The notes: generated by a model not told the origin, from the sequence alone. Positions 32,476 to 41,223 are shown, numbered from the stretch's first letter. The stretch: DNA of 64,000 bases from JANQMY01 sp965227095 (GCA_965227095.1 CBDDFL010000001.1:620001-684000); one strand, 5' to 3'. A program made the numbers and translations.

Positions 32476-33459
32476 ATGACCATCACCCGCGACATGATCG
32501 ACAAGGAGCTGCGCGTTGGCGCGTTTATCGGCCCGCTGGTGATGCGCCCCACGGAAGGGCGCTTTCGCTTGCTGCGGTTTCTTCAACGGGCGTCCATCGG
32601 GCAGAATGTGCGGGGCCTTGCCTGCGATCAAATCCAGATCCCCCGCTCCAGCGGCGAGGGAACCATCCGCACACGTATTTATCGGCCTGAACAGGTGGAC
32701 GGGCCTTTGCCCGTGCTCGTCTATTTTCACGGTGGGGGCTATGCCATCGGCGTGCCGGAAAGTACGGGCGGGCTGTTCAAACAGATCATCGACACGCGTG
32801 CCTGTGTTTTGGTGGCGCCGGATTATCGAAAATCGCTGGACGCGCCGTACCCCGCCGCATTGGATGATTGCTACGATGCGCTCACCTGGGTCGTCCAGAA
32901 CGCCGCTACCCTGGGGGTGCGCACCGATCAAGTGATGATCGGCGGCCACAGCGCCGGTGGCGGGCTCACGGCAGCCGTCGCCCTACGCGCCCGCGACCGA
33001 CAAGATGTGGCGCTGTCCTTTCAAATGCCGATCTATCCCATGATCGACGACCGCATGACGTCGGCGTCCGCCACCGACAATAACGACCCGATTTGGGGGT
33101 CGCGGGCCAACACGCTTGGCTGGCGGCTCTATCTGGGGGACCAGTTCGGCGCCGACACGTTGCCCTACACGGCGGCCCCGGCGCGCGCCACGGATTTGTC
33201 GGGCTTGCCGCCCACGGCGACCTATGTGGGTGATTTGGAACCGTTCCGCGATGAAACCGTGAGCTATGTAGAAGGTCTAAAGGCTGCGGGCGTGCCGGTG
33301 GATTTCGAATTGTTCAAGGGGTGCTATCACGGCTTTGACCTGTTCGCACCGTCGGCTGGTATCAGCCAGCGGGCGACGGCATTTATCCTGGACGCCTTCG
33401 CGCGCGCCGTAGATACGCACATTGCCCCCCAGCCGAACACCGTGCCCACCGCCACTTAA
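32476..33459 (+). CDS. Alpha/beta hydrolase, hormone-sensitive-lipase family esterase
   Basis: 327-residue HSL-type esterase. Oxyanion motif in VLVYFHGGGYAIG (about residues 79-91), LVAPDYRKSLDAPYPAALDDCYDAL, nucleophile elbow GGHSAGGGLTAAV, acid in YVGDLEPFRDE and catalytic histidine in GCYHGFDLF. The long N-terminal cap is typical of the family. It lies 13 bases after the DUF2855 gene and its 3' end overlaps the end of the convergent TetR gene by 4 bases. Confidence 0.92.
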   Translation: MTITRDMIDKELRVGAFIGPLVMRPTEGRFRLLRFLQRASIGQNVRGLACDQIQIPRSSGEGTIRTRIYRPEQVDGPLPVLVYFHGGGYAIGVPESTGGLFKQIIDTRACVLVAPDYRKSLDAPYPAALDDCYDALTWVVQNAATLGVRTDQVMIGGHSAGGGLTAAVALRARDRQDVALSFQMPIYPMIDDRMTSASATDNNDPIWGSRANTLGWRLYLGDQFGADTLPYTAAPARATDLSGLPPTATYVGDLEPFRDETVSYVEGLKAAGVPVDFELFKGCYHGFDLFAPSAGISQRATAFILDAFARAVDTHIAPQPNTVPTAT

Positions 33460-34082
33460 CCTTTTTGTATCTCGCGAATGTGCTTTTCCAACAGATCGGC
33501 GGTCAGATTGAGCTGCGTTTTCAAGATGCGCGGGTTGTCGTCAATAGTGCGCAGCAAGGCCAGGCCGCGCAACTGCGCATTGATGAAATACTGAATGGTT
33601 TTGATCTGACGCGGCATCAGTTTCTGATCCGCAAATGCGCGGGCCAAGGCGCGTTCGTAAGCCGCGATGCCGTTGCGTTGCCAGGCGATCACTTCGCCGG
33701 TGATCGCATCGTCCGACCGCCCCTCCAATATAATGTTCCAAATGGCAAGATATTTTGGGTCCCCGTAATAGGCCCATTGGTGGGTGATGACCTCCTGGCA
33801 TCTTTTGGTGAGGGGCAGGTCAGCCAAATCCGGCGGCAGTGTGCGCCGGCTGGGGTCGAACAGGCGTTCGGTAATGACGGCGCGCATCAGATCGGCCTTT
33901 GTGTCGAAGTGATGCTGGACGGCGCCCGTGGTCAGTCCCGCCCGTTTGGCCACATGGGCGAGCGAACAGGCCCCCAATCCACGGTCGAGAAGCAGGTCGA
34001 TGGTGGCGTCCAGCAAGGCCCGCCGCGTTTGGGCGCGGCGTTCCGCCTGGGTGCGGTGGGGAGAAACAGCAAGGCGTGTCAT
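33456..34082 (-). CDS. TetR-family transcriptional regulator
   Basis: 208-residue TetR regulator. The N-terminal DNA-binding domain reads RRALLDATIDLLLDRGLGACSLAHVAKRAGLTTGAVQHHFDTKADLMRAVI (about residues 19-69). The C-terminal ligand domain is helical (ITHQWAYYGDPKYLAIWNIILEGRS). Its start codon lies inside a large palindrome shared with the divergent ABM gene, so it very likely represses itself and the 34136-35634 genes. Confidence 0.94.
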   Translation of the reverse strand: MTRLAVSPHRTQAERRAQTRRALLDATIDLLLDRGLGACSLAHVAKRAGLTTGAVQHHFDTKADLMRAVITERLFDPSRRTLPPDLADLPLTKRCQEVITHQWAYYGDPKYLAIWNIILEGRSDDAITGEVIAWQRNGIAAYERALARAFADQKLMPRQIKTIQYFINAQLRGLALLRTIDDNPRILKTQLNLTADLLEKHIREIQKG

Positions 34083-34122
34083 TTACATTACACACATAAT
34101 GCATTATAGGTGTAATGTAAAT
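34081..34122. promoter_or_regulatory. Nested palindromic operator for the TetR regulator
   Basis: Outer 13-base arms ATTTACATTACAC (34081-34093) and GTGTAATGTAAAT (34110-34122) are perfectly complementary, and the centre ATAATGCATTAT (34096-34107) is itself a perfect palindrome. Only two bases on each side break a 42-base palindrome. It overlaps the TetR start codon. Confidence 0.85.
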
Positions 34123-34135
34123 GGAAAGCACAGCC

Positions 34136-34471
34136 ATGCCGGTTCGCAGTTTCATAGAATTCCATATCCGCGGGGGCGCCGAAGCGGAATTTGAGCGCGC
34201 CTATTTAGATGGGGGTTTCTTGGACAAAGCCATCCATGCCCACGGCTTTCTGGGGGGCGAATTCCTGAAGAAAAGCGATGTTCCGCCGGTCTATGCAGCC
34301 TCCGCTCTTTGGCACGCAGAAGAAGACTATACGGCCTGGCAGCGCGGCTATGGCGCGGTGTTTTCAGCGGAGGCTCTGGAACGCCTCGCGCACTGTTTTT
34401 TGAAACCACCACAGGGCGTGGCGTTGCGGGTTTTGTCGAGGGCGCCGTCCGTTAATGAAAGGGAGGCATAG
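34136..34471 (+). CDS. ABM-fold small protein
   Basis: 111-residue ferredoxin-like protein resembling the antibiotic biosynthesis monooxygenase fold: RSFIEFHIRGGAEAEFERAYLDGGFLDKAIHAHGFLGGEF at the start and SALWHAEEDYTAWQRGYG before the last strand. Function unknown; members either oxidise polyketide-like rings or bind small ligands. The ATG at 34121 lies within the operator and has no ribosome site, so I use the ATG at 34136, which has GGAAAG 7 bases upstream. It is 2 bases ahead of the M24 gene. Confidence 0.75.
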   Translation: MPVRSFIEFHIRGGAEAEFERAYLDGGFLDKAIHAHGFLGGEFLKKSDVPPVYAASALWHAEEDYTAWQRGYGAVFSAEALERLAHCFLKPPQGVALRVLSRAPSVNEREA

Positions 34472-34473
34472 GC

Positions 34474-35634
34474 ATGTCGCTTCACCCCAGTTTTGCCCCG
34501 CCCACGGAAGCTGAAATGGACCTGCGTTTGTCGCGGGTGCGGCACCTTATGTCGGCGCGGGGCCTCACCCACTATGTGGCGGCCTGTCCGCACAATGTTT
34601 TTTATCTGACGAATTTTGCGAATTACGTTCACGAGCGACCCTTTATCGTGCTGGTGACGCTGGACAAGCCCCTCCAGTTTCTCGTGCCCAAGCTGGAGGT
34701 TCCGCATGTACAGATCCGGTCGGTGGGGCCGGTGGAGCTGGTGGAGTATTTCGAATTTCCGGCGCCCGCGGGCTCGGGCTGGGACGATGTGTTTCGACAG
34801 CTGTTTCCGGCGGATGCGAAAACCGGTGTTGAATCCATCTGTCCGCTTCAGGTTTTCGATGCCGTGCCGGGCGACCGCGTGCGCTCAGATGTGGTGGACG
34901 ATGCGCGTATCATCAAGACGGACTATGAGATTTCGCGGATCGTCTATGCCAGCAACATTGCCACCGACGCTATGAATTTGCTTTTGGACTCTGCTGCGCC
35001 CGGCGCCACCATGATCGGCATCGGCGGCAAGTGCCGCGGGCATATGTTGACCAGAGCCCTCACCGACAATCCGCAAACCAACATGCTGGCAACGGATGCG
35101 ACCGCGGTTTTCCAACCACCCCGCATCTCGCACGATCCCCATAACTTCACGGATGTGGCGATGGCCATGGAAACCGATGGACCGAATGTGTCCATCATCA
35201 ATGGCACGATCAACGGCTACGGCACAGAGGTCGAGCGGACTTTCTTTCTCGGTCCCGTTCCGGACGCTTGCGTCAAACCCTTCGAAACCATGATGGCCGC
35301 TCGCCACGCGGCCTTCGAAAATGTCGTCCCGGGGGCCGTGATGGCAGAGGTTGACCGGACGTGTAATGACATTTTTAAACGTGCGGGATATGAGGCCAAC
35401 TTACTGCATCGAACCGGTCACAGTATCGGGGTGACGGGACATGAAGGCCCGTTTTTGGCGGACGGGGATGACCGGATCATCGAGCCCGGCATGATCTTTA
35501 CGATCGAGCCGGGGGTTTACCTCAAGGGCGTTGGCGGATTTCGCCATTCGGACACGGTGCTGGTAACCGACACCGGCAATGTGAGCCTGACGCCCGTGAA
35601 AGACTCACTTGGCGATATGTCATTGGCAGCCTAA
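34474..35634 (+). CDS. M24/creatinase-like pita-bread protein with altered metal site
   Basis: 386-residue member of the M24 (Xaa-Pro peptidase/creatinase) superfamily with an N-terminal creatinase-type domain (RLSRVRHLMSARGLTHYVAA) and a C-terminal pita-bread fold. The retained histidine (LLHRTGHSIGVTGHEGPF) and glutamate (IFTIEPGVYL) are clear. The other metal ligands are not: the D-x-G...D region reads INGTINGYGTEVERTFF and the last Glu region reads GFRHSDTVLVT (serine at the Glu place). It is therefore unlikely to be a normal metallopeptidase and may be a hydrolase or lyase of the creatinase kind. Two bases after the ABM gene. Confidence 0.85.
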   Translation: MSLHPSFAPPTEAEMDLRLSRVRHLMSARGLTHYVAACPHNVFYLTNFANYVHERPFIVLVTLDKPLQFLVPKLEVPHVQIRSVGPVELVEYFEFPAPAGSGWDDVFRQLFPADAKTGVESICPLQVFDAVPGDRVRSDVVDDARIIKTDYEISRIVYASNIATDAMNLLLDSAAPGATMIGIGGKCRGHMLTRALTDNPQTNMLATDATAVFQPPRISHDPHNFTDVAMAMETDGPNVSIINGTINGYGTEVERTFFLGPVPDACVKPFETMMAARHAAFENVVPGAVMAEVDRTCNDIFKRAGYEANLLHRTGHSIGVTGHEGPFLADGDDRIIEPGMIFTIEPGVYLKGVGGFRHSDTVLVTDTGNVSLTPVKDSLGDMSLAA

Positions 35635-36230
35635 GACGGCGGTTCTTGCCCCACCACATAGAGAAACGATCCCCCTTTGATAAGGGGGATCACGCGCCGG
35701 TTGACCTCTTGCTCTAGCGCGGGGCAGCCCCAAGTGCGCCCCAGCGTGCCGCGTGATTTGTTCACATAATCCGCCCCGTGAATGACGATGGCGCGGTCGA
35801 AGGCCTTGTCGTTTTGCTGGTCTAATCCATGAAGCCGCAGTGACAGGCCATGCCGTCCATGATAGGGGGCGCCCGTGACAAAACTGCCAAGAGAACTCAT
35901 TTTCGACTGCGGCGTATTTGAAAACTTGGTGGCCATGCCGTCATGGTCCGGGTCCGATCCCCGCCCATGGGCCACCAGAAACGCCTCGATGGTGTCCGTT
36001 TTTGTATCGACCAGGAAATAGCGGGGTTCATGAGAGGGGCGCCGGTAATCAATAATGCTCACATAGCGTCCATTGGAGATCTCACTTTCACGCCGGTCAC
36101 GCGCGGCAAGCGCTTCGGTCAAGAGCACCGGATCAAGATGGGGGTGTTGTGACGAGGCCATAACCGCGCGGCTTGGAACCGCCGCAATAGCAACCAATGC
36201 CAAAACTGCTATGACCCATCGTCTTGTCAT
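35631..36230 (-). CDS. Murein L,D-transpeptidase catalytic-domain (YkuD-like) protein
   Basis: 199-residue exported protein with leader VIAVLALVAIAAVPSRAVMA. The catalytic region has AIVIHGADYV followed by SRGTLGRTWGCPALEQEV, where the cysteine in WGCPAL is the expected nucleophile and the upstream histidine its partner. This is the YkuD_2 kind, which forms or edits 3-3 peptidoglycan cross-links or attaches proteins to the wall. It converges with the M24 gene, sharing 4 bases. Confidence 0.9.
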   Translation of the reverse strand: MTRRWVIAVLALVAIAAVPSRAVMASSQHPHLDPVLLTEALAARDRRESEISNGRYVSIIDYRRPSHEPRYFLVDTKTDTIEAFLVAHGRGSDPDHDGMATKFSNTPQSKMSSLGSFVTGAPYHGRHGLSLRLHGLDQQNDKAFDRAIVIHGADYVNKSRGTLGRTWGCPALEQEVNRRVIPLIKGGSFLYVVGQEPPS

Positions 36231-36366
36231 ACTTTCAGAATTAAGGGGGAGTTTGGCGGAACTATGGCGTTGAAAAGAGACGCGCCCTAAGCGGAAGGCA
36301 TTGACGGCCCCACAATGGCAAAGGCCTAATTTGGAGCTTCAACTCCACATAAACGGACCTTTCCTC

Positions 36367-36837
36367 ATGACGTTTGAAGACCATACCGACATCGTCCGTC
36401 GACGGTACGAATATGCTCTTGGTATCGACACACGCGATTGGGCGCTTTACCGGTCGATTTTTACCGACACGATTTACACGGATTTTTCGTCCTATAACGG
36501 CGCGCCCGGTAACACCATGGCGGCGGACGATTGGGTTGCCGGTGTACAGATGGTATTTGCCGGTCTGGACGCCACCCAGCACACCATGACCAACCCGATC
36601 GTGGATATTGACGGCGACCGGGCCACCAACACCATGTATATGCAAGCGGCCCACTTTCTGAATAACGATCTGGGGGATCGCGAATTCACCATTGGCGGGT
36701 ATTATGTGGACAAATTGGTCCGGCAAAATGGGCGCTGGCTCCTTCAGGAGGTGACGCTAAAGGTCCTGTGGAGCCGGGGAAACCGCCATATTATGGAGCT
36801 GGCGGTTGAGAGAGGGGCCGGGAAAGGAAACGCATGA
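36367..36837 (+). CDS. SnoaL-like / NTF2-fold protein
   Basis: 156-residue NTF2-like protein of the SnoaL-like type: DIVRRRYEYALGIDTRDWALYRSIFTDTIYTDFSSYNG, then FAGLDATQHTMTNPIVDIDGDRATNTMYMQAAHFL and GGYYVDKLVRQNGRWLLQEVTLKVLWSRGN. Such domains act as isomerases, dehydratases or ring hydroxylase partners. The ATG overlaps nothing upstream, and the stop overlaps the LLM gene start (ATGA), so the two are coupled. Confidence 0.88.
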   Translation: MTFEDHTDIVRRRYEYALGIDTRDWALYRSIFTDTIYTDFSSYNGAPGNTMAADDWVAGVQMVFAGLDATQHTMTNPIVDIDGDRATNTMYMQAAHFLNNDLGDREFTIGGYYVDKLVRQNGRWLLQEVTLKVLWSRGNRHIMELAVERGAGKGNA

Positions 36838-37760
36838 GAATTGGGATCAACGGCACCGGGTTGGTGCGCCACGCCTCGCCGGAGCGCGTGGCCGATGACG
36901 TGGCCCGCGCTGAAGCGGACGGTTTCTCAAGCTATTGGCTGGCGGAACACATCACCGGCGGTTTTGATGCGCTGACAACGCTCGCGCTTGCGGGGCTGCG
37001 CACGCCGGGCATTGAATTGGGCACGGCCGTCATTCCTACTTATCCCAGGCACCCCATGGTGCTTGCCGGACAAGCCGTCACCACCAATGATGTGATCGGC
37101 GGGCGCCTGACCTTGGGGATCGGTTTGTCTCACCAATCTATGTTGGCGCCTCTGGGGTTGGAATATGGCAAACCCATCCGTCATCTGAAGGAATATTTAT
37201 CGATCCTCGGTCCCTTATTGGCGGACGGCACGGTCGATTTCACGGGCGAGGAATTATCTTGCACGGCGACGCTGTTCAAAAAACCCGAGCCGCCCTGCTC
37301 TATTGTCGTGGCGGCCTTGGGGCCGCAAGCACTGCGGGTGGCGGGGCGTCTGTCGGACGGCACGACGCTTGCCTGGGTGGGACCAAAAACCATTCGCGAT
37401 CATATCGTGCCGACCATTTCGGAGTCGGCGGACAAAGCCGGGCGCCCGGCGCCGCGCATCATCGCCACACTGCCGATTTGTGTCACGGACAATCCGGACG
37501 CCATTCGGGCGTTGGCCGCCCAAGAACTGTCCACCTATGTGGCTTTACCGTCCTACCAGGCCATGTTCGAACGTGAAGGTGTCGATGGCCCCGGCGATTT
37601 GGTGATTGCCGGCAGTGAAACGGAAGTCAAAGATCGCGTGGCGGACCTTGCCGAGGCGGGGGTCACGGACTTTGCGGCGTCGGAATTCACCCCGAGCAAA
37701 GACGAGCGGGCCCGCACCCGCGCGGTGTTGGTGGACATACAAAAAGACCAGCTGGCCTAG
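36834..37760 (+). CDS. LLM-class oxidoreductase, F420-dependent type
   Basis: 308-residue luciferase-like TIM-barrel oxidoreductase. It resembles the F420-dependent subgroup: MRIGINGTGLVRHASPERVA, then DGFSSYWLAEHITGGFDALTTLALAG, GTAVIPTYPRHPMVLAGQAVTTNDVIGGRLTLGIGLSH, and the later IVVAALGPQALRVAGRLSDGTTLAW. Whether the organism makes F420 cannot be judged here; FMN-dependent relatives exist. Translation is coupled to the SnoaL-like gene. The last codons form part of a terminator for the opposite strand. Confidence 0.9.
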   Translation: MRIGINGTGLVRHASPERVADDVARAEADGFSSYWLAEHITGGFDALTTLALAGLRTPGIELGTAVIPTYPRHPMVLAGQAVTTNDVIGGRLTLGIGLSHQSMLAPLGLEYGKPIRHLKEYLSILGPLLADGTVDFTGEELSCTATLFKKPEPPCSIVVAALGPQALRVAGRLSDGTTLAWVGPKTIRDHIVPTISESADKAGRPAPRIIATLPICVTDNPDAIRALAAQELSTYVALPSYQAMFEREGVDGPGDLVIAGSETEVKDRVADLAEAGVTDFAASEFTPSKDERARTRAVLVDIQKDQLA

Positions 37761-37777
37761 GAACGGCAAGCTGGTCT
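37741..37777 (-). terminator. Rho-independent terminator for the PspA-like gene
   Basis: Read on the reverse strand, AGACCAGCT (37777-37769) pairs with AGCTGGTCT (37753-37745), a perfect 9-bp stem, and the second arm runs into five T residues (37745-37741). It is 36 bases past the reverse gene's stop and overlaps the last codons of the LLM gene on the forward strand. Confidence 0.75.
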
Positions 37778-37812
37778 CAGTGGGGCAGTCTTCGGGGAGG
37801 ATGCTGCTGGGG

Positions 37813-38607
37813 TCAGACTGCCTTTAACCGTTTTGGTTCTTCAATGCCTTTCAAAGCCGCCAGCCGATCCGACAGGCTGCTGGGGGGCCCGGCCCCCCTC
37901 TCCGCACGGGACAGGGCTTTCGCGATGTGGGGATCATCTTCCAATTGATCGGTCCGGAATAATCCGGCTTTTAGATTGAGCGTGTCCGCTTCTGCGCGCG
38001 CCCGTGCGGTCTGCTGGTTCATCTTGTCCAACGCCACACTCATGGCGTTCATGGAATTGACCATGCCGGCGGCTTCCTTGGCCCGCCGGTTGGCTTCTCG
38101 TGCCCGGTCGCGTTGAAGCTGCGCCAATTCCATTTGTCTTTGAGCGGACTTTAAATCGCGATGGGCGGTTTTAAGTTTGCCGGCGAGGTCCTCGAAACTC
38201 GCGCGCAACTCCCGGCTCCACGCTTCCACTTCATGGTCTTCTTGCTTCTCGCGTTTGATCTCCGGCTTGAGTTCTTCCAAGCGCGTTACAATCCTGCTCA
38301 GACTAATCTCAAGCCGCTCTTGTTCCTCCGGATCGGTCTCATTGAGCGCCTGCTCTTCCAATGATCCGGCCGCGGACAGATATTTCTCATATTTTGCTTC
38401 GATCTCGCGGGTTTCTTGCCGTTCCCGCCGAACCTCTTCCTCTGCTTCCGCCAATCGGTAGCCTAAGCGATCAAGCTCTTCTTCCATCATGGCGAGCTGG
38501 GATCGGCTCGCGGTTTCGGGATCAAAGGCCACAACGGCACCGGTGAAATCATCCAGCAAGTTGGATGCTTTGTTGATACCGAAGTGTTTCAAAAAACGCC
38601 AAGCCAT
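37813..38607 (-). CDS. PspA/IM30-like coiled-coil protein
   Basis: 264-residue protein that is nearly all long charged helix, as in phage-shock PspA/IM30. It starts AWRFLKHFGINKASNLLDDF with an amphipathic start, then long coiled coil (MMEEELDRLGYRLAEAEEEVRRE, LEISLSRIVTRLEELKPEIKREKQEDHEV, LKTAHRDLKSAQRQMELAQLQRDRAREANRRAKEAAG). PspA-like proteins bind stressed inner membranes, but similarity to PspA here is by architecture; a generic coiled-coil protein is the alternative. I chose the ATG at 38607 with GGAG 10 bases upstream. Confidence 0.7.
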   Translation of the reverse strand: MAWRFLKHFGINKASNLLDDFTGAVVAFDPETASRSQLAMMEEELDRLGYRLAEAEEEVRRERQETREIEAKYEKYLSAAGSLEEQALNETDPEEQERLEISLSRIVTRLEELKPEIKREKQEDHEVEAWSRELRASFEDLAGKLKTAHRDLKSAQRQMELAQLQRDRAREANRRAKEAAGMVNSMNAMSVALDKMNQQTARARAEADTLNLKAGLFRTDQLEDDPHIAKALSRAERGAGPPSSLSDRLAALKGIEEPKRLKAV

Positions 38608-38828
38608 ATGGAACTCCAATTAAAAAGGGTGAACCTGATTGCCTATGTGGGTGGATAAGACCAAGACGCCAATCGGTTTTGGGACCGGCTGTAATAGAAA
38701 ACAGACTTGCGACACCCTGTGGAAGAATCTGGTTAACCCCTGACCATTGATCGGAAAAGCCGATGGGCCTTGCGCATGACAACAAAGTCCCCATTACAGG
38801 GTGAGGGTTTAATGTGTGAGGAAACGGC

Positions 38829-39137
38829 ATGGTCACGCGCACAAAGGCTGCGGCACAACCGCGACAACAAAACCGGCTGCGAACTTTTATTGTAACGGGC
38901 GGTGTACTTTCTCTGTTGATTGCAGCGCTGTGGGCCCTGCCCGCGCTGGCGGAAGACCGGCAAATGGGTGAGAAACCGCAGGCAGAACCCGGAGAGTCTG
39001 CCATCCGAATGGGCTGCACCGATGTTCCGGTACCTTGGGTGCCCGGGGCGCTTGAGCTTGATGATCCGCACACAGAAATGCGTCAGCGCGCACCTATCGA
39101 AAGCCCGGCTGGCGATAAGGGGTGCACGACGGTTTAG
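38829..39137 (+). CDS. Small exported protein of unknown function
   Basis: 102-residue product with a basic N-terminus and a single hydrophobic segment shaped like a leader (LRTFIVTGGVLSLLIAALWALPALAED). The mature part is small, proline-rich and contains two cysteines (GCTDVP and GCTTV). AGGAAACGGC precedes the ATG. An overlapping 137-codon reverse frame exists but lacks a leader or domain. No family recognised. Confidence 0.5.
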   Translation: MVTRTKAAAQPRQQNRLRTFIVTGGVLSLLIAALWALPALAEDRQMGEKPQAEPGESAIRMGCTDVPVPWVPGALELDDPHTEMRQRAPIESPAGDKGCTTV

Positions 39138-39318
39138 ACTGCCCAAAAACGGGATGGTCAGGGGGGCCTTCTGAAGCCCAGGGGGCCCGCTGCGCGTGGC
39201 GGTGGCCGTTCGTCAGGGCACACAGTGCTAAAACCAATGACAATTCGCGGGACAAACGATTTAAATAATCAATGAAAATGCTCCATATGATCGGCGTACC
39301 CTATCAGGAGGATGTCCG

Positions 39319-40818
39319 ATGAATATGCAGTTCAGAACTATCGACGCCGCAGAAAATGCCGCCGCCACGGGGCGGCCGGTATCGACGCCTGTTGCCGTTG
39401 CGCACGGAAACGGAATTGGACCCGAGATCATGTCCGCCAGCCTCGCCGTTCTCAAGGCGGCAGGCGCGGATTTTGAAATCGTCCCCATTGAAGTGGGTGA
39501 ACGCGTTTATCGTTCTGGGGTCACGTCCGGCATTACCGATGACGCCTGGGACGAGCTGCGCCGGTGTAAGGTCTTCTACAAAGCGCCGATCAGCACGCCA
39601 CAAGGGGGCGGGTTCAAAAGCTTAAATGTCACCATACGGAAGTCCTTGGGCCTTTATGCGAATGTGCGCCCGTGTCTGTCCTATGCGCCGTTTGTGGAAA
39701 CCAAGCACCCGCACATGGATTTGGTGATCATCCGTGAAAACGAAGAAGATCTCTATGCAGGGATAGAACATCGTCAAACCGATGACGTGTACCAGTGTTT
39801 GAAGCTGATTACCCGTCCCGGCTGCGAACGGATCGCGCGGTATGCCTTCGAATATGCGCGGGCGCATGGCCGGAAGCGCGTCTCGTGCTTTACCAAAGAC
39901 AACATCATGAAGATGACGGATGGTCTGTTTCACAAAGTGTTCGACGAGATCGCGCGGGAGTATCCCGAAATCGCCACGGACCACCACATTATCGATATTG
40001 GCGCCGCCCGTTTGGCGGATACGCCCGAAGCCTTCGATGTGATCGTGTTGCCCAATCTCTATGGCGATGTAGTCAGCGACATTGCCGCGCAAATATCCGG
40101 GTCGGTGGGGCTGGCGCCCTCTGCCAATATCGGTGACCACGGCGCCATGTTCGAGGCTATTCATGGCTCCGCGCCGGATATCGCCGGAAAGGACCTGGCC
40201 AATCCGTCGGGCCTGCTTTTGGCGGGCGCCATGATGCTGGACCATATCGGGCAATCGGATGTGGCCCTCACGGTTAAGAATGCGTGGCTGAAAACCATCG
40301 AAGACGGCATTCATACGCCTGACATTTACAGTAAAGACCGGTCCAGATTGTCGCTGGGAACGCGGGATTTCGCAAATGCCGTCATCGACCGTTTGGGGGA
40401 AGAACCGTCACGCCTGAATAAGGCCACCGCGTCTCGCGACACAACACCGATCCGGGTCACGCCGCCGGTGGTTAAGCTGCCGGCGAAGAAGGAACTGGTG
40501 GGCATTGATGTGTTCGTTCATACACGGCGGCCCGTTGACGCGTTGGCGGCATTGCTGCAGGAAGCGGCGGAAGAACCGTTTACCTTGACGATGATTACCA
40601 ATCGCGGCGTCAAAGTCTGGCCCAACGGATTACCAGAAACATTCTGTACGGATCATTGGCGGTGCCGGTTCCTGGCGCGCTCGTCTCCCACGCTGAGCAA
40701 CAATGAGGTGTTAAGCCTTCTCTCTGCATTGAGTAACGCGCATGTCGACTTCATCAAAACGGAGCATCTTTTCAATTTTGATGGTGAGCCGGGCTATTCG
40801 CTCGGTCAGGGCCAATAG
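39319..40818 (+). CDS. icd: NADP-type isocitrate dehydrogenase (long, Thermus/Rickettsia-like form)
   Basis: 499-residue isocitrate/isopropylmalate dehydrogenase-family enzyme of the TCA cycle. The catalytic core has AHGNGIGPEIM, KSLNVTIRKSLGLYANVRPC (phosphorylation/substrate serine region), DLVIIRENEEDLYAGIEH, the metal aspartates around PNLYGDVVSDIAAQISGSVGLAPSANIG and the cofactor loop AIHGSAPDIAGKDLANP. A C-terminal extension (about residues 385-499, from KKELVGIDVFVHTRRPVDAL) is the extra domain of Thermus-thermophilus-like IDHs. AGGAGG lies before the ATG. Confidence 0.93.
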   Translation: MNMQFRTIDAAENAAATGRPVSTPVAVAHGNGIGPEIMSASLAVLKAAGADFEIVPIEVGERVYRSGVTSGITDDAWDELRRCKVFYKAPISTPQGGGFKSLNVTIRKSLGLYANVRPCLSYAPFVETKHPHMDLVIIRENEEDLYAGIEHRQTDDVYQCLKLITRPGCERIARYAFEYARAHGRKRVSCFTKDNIMKMTDGLFHKVFDEIAREYPEIATDHHIIDIGAARLADTPEAFDVIVLPNLYGDVVSDIAAQISGSVGLAPSANIGDHGAMFEAIHGSAPDIAGKDLANPSGLLLAGAMMLDHIGQSDVALTVKNAWLKTIEDGIHTPDIYSKDRSRLSLGTRDFANAVIDRLGEEPSRLNKATASRDTTPIRVTPPVVKLPAKKELVGIDVFVHTRRPVDALAALLQEAAEEPFTLTMITNRGVKVWPNGLPETFCTDHWRCRFLARSSPTLSNNEVLSLLSALSNAHVDFIKTEHLFNFDGEPGYSLGQGQ

Positions 40819-40833
40819 AACGCTGTTTCGCAA

Positions 40834-40855
40834 GGGGCGGCTGTAGGGCCGCCCC
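40834..40855 (+). terminator. Strong hairpin after icd
   Basis: GGGGCGGC (40834-40841) pairs with GCCGCCCC (40848-40855) with a 6-base loop, 15 bases after the icd stop. There is no T-run, so it may be a stability hairpin or a Rho-assisted stop rather than a standard terminator. Confidence 0.45.
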
Positions 40856-40974
40856 CAGACGCATTGATCGATAGGAAACACCAATCATAACGGGCGATAG
40901 CATCGGCTACAAACGAAGCGACGGATGCCCATATCAAAGGTTCGGGGCGTAATGCGCTGCACAGGAGTTCGATC

Positions 40975-41157
40975 ATGAGAGTAACCACAATTGGGACGCA
41001 AGTTGGCCAGCCAATAGCGCGCGCCGCACCGGTTGTGACCCGCCAGGACGCGGATCTGGCGTCGCCTGTCCCATCGGTTAAGGAAGCAGAAAAACCCGAA
41101 ACCGTCCAAAAATCGAATGACCGCGATCTTGGGCGTTTTGTCGATATCTCGGTTTAA
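40975..41157 (+). CDS. Small protein of unknown function
   Basis: 60-residue polar protein (VTTIGTQVGQPIARAAPVVT at the start, a charged KEAEKPETVQKSNDRDLG middle). Evidence for coding is a consensus ribosome site (AGGAG, 7 bases before the ATG) and a normal start. No family is recognised. It lies alone between icd and the zinc-ribbon gene. Confidence 0.5.
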   Translation: MRVTTIGTQVGQPIARAAPVVTRQDADLASPVPSVKEAEKPETVQKSNDRDLGRFVDISV

Positions 41158-41223
41158 TTAACTCACCGCCGGAACCGTTTCCCCACGGACGACTTCTCTC
41201 GCGTGACTTGAAGGATCAACATT

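Noticed and set aside
31452..32552. 366-codon reverse frame over DUF2855
   Set aside because: Antisense shadow; the forward product matches a known family over its full length.
38733..39146. 137-codon reverse frame over the small exported protein
   Set aside because: Arginine/cysteine-rich and without leader or ribosome site; the forward frame has a leader and AGGA before its ATG.
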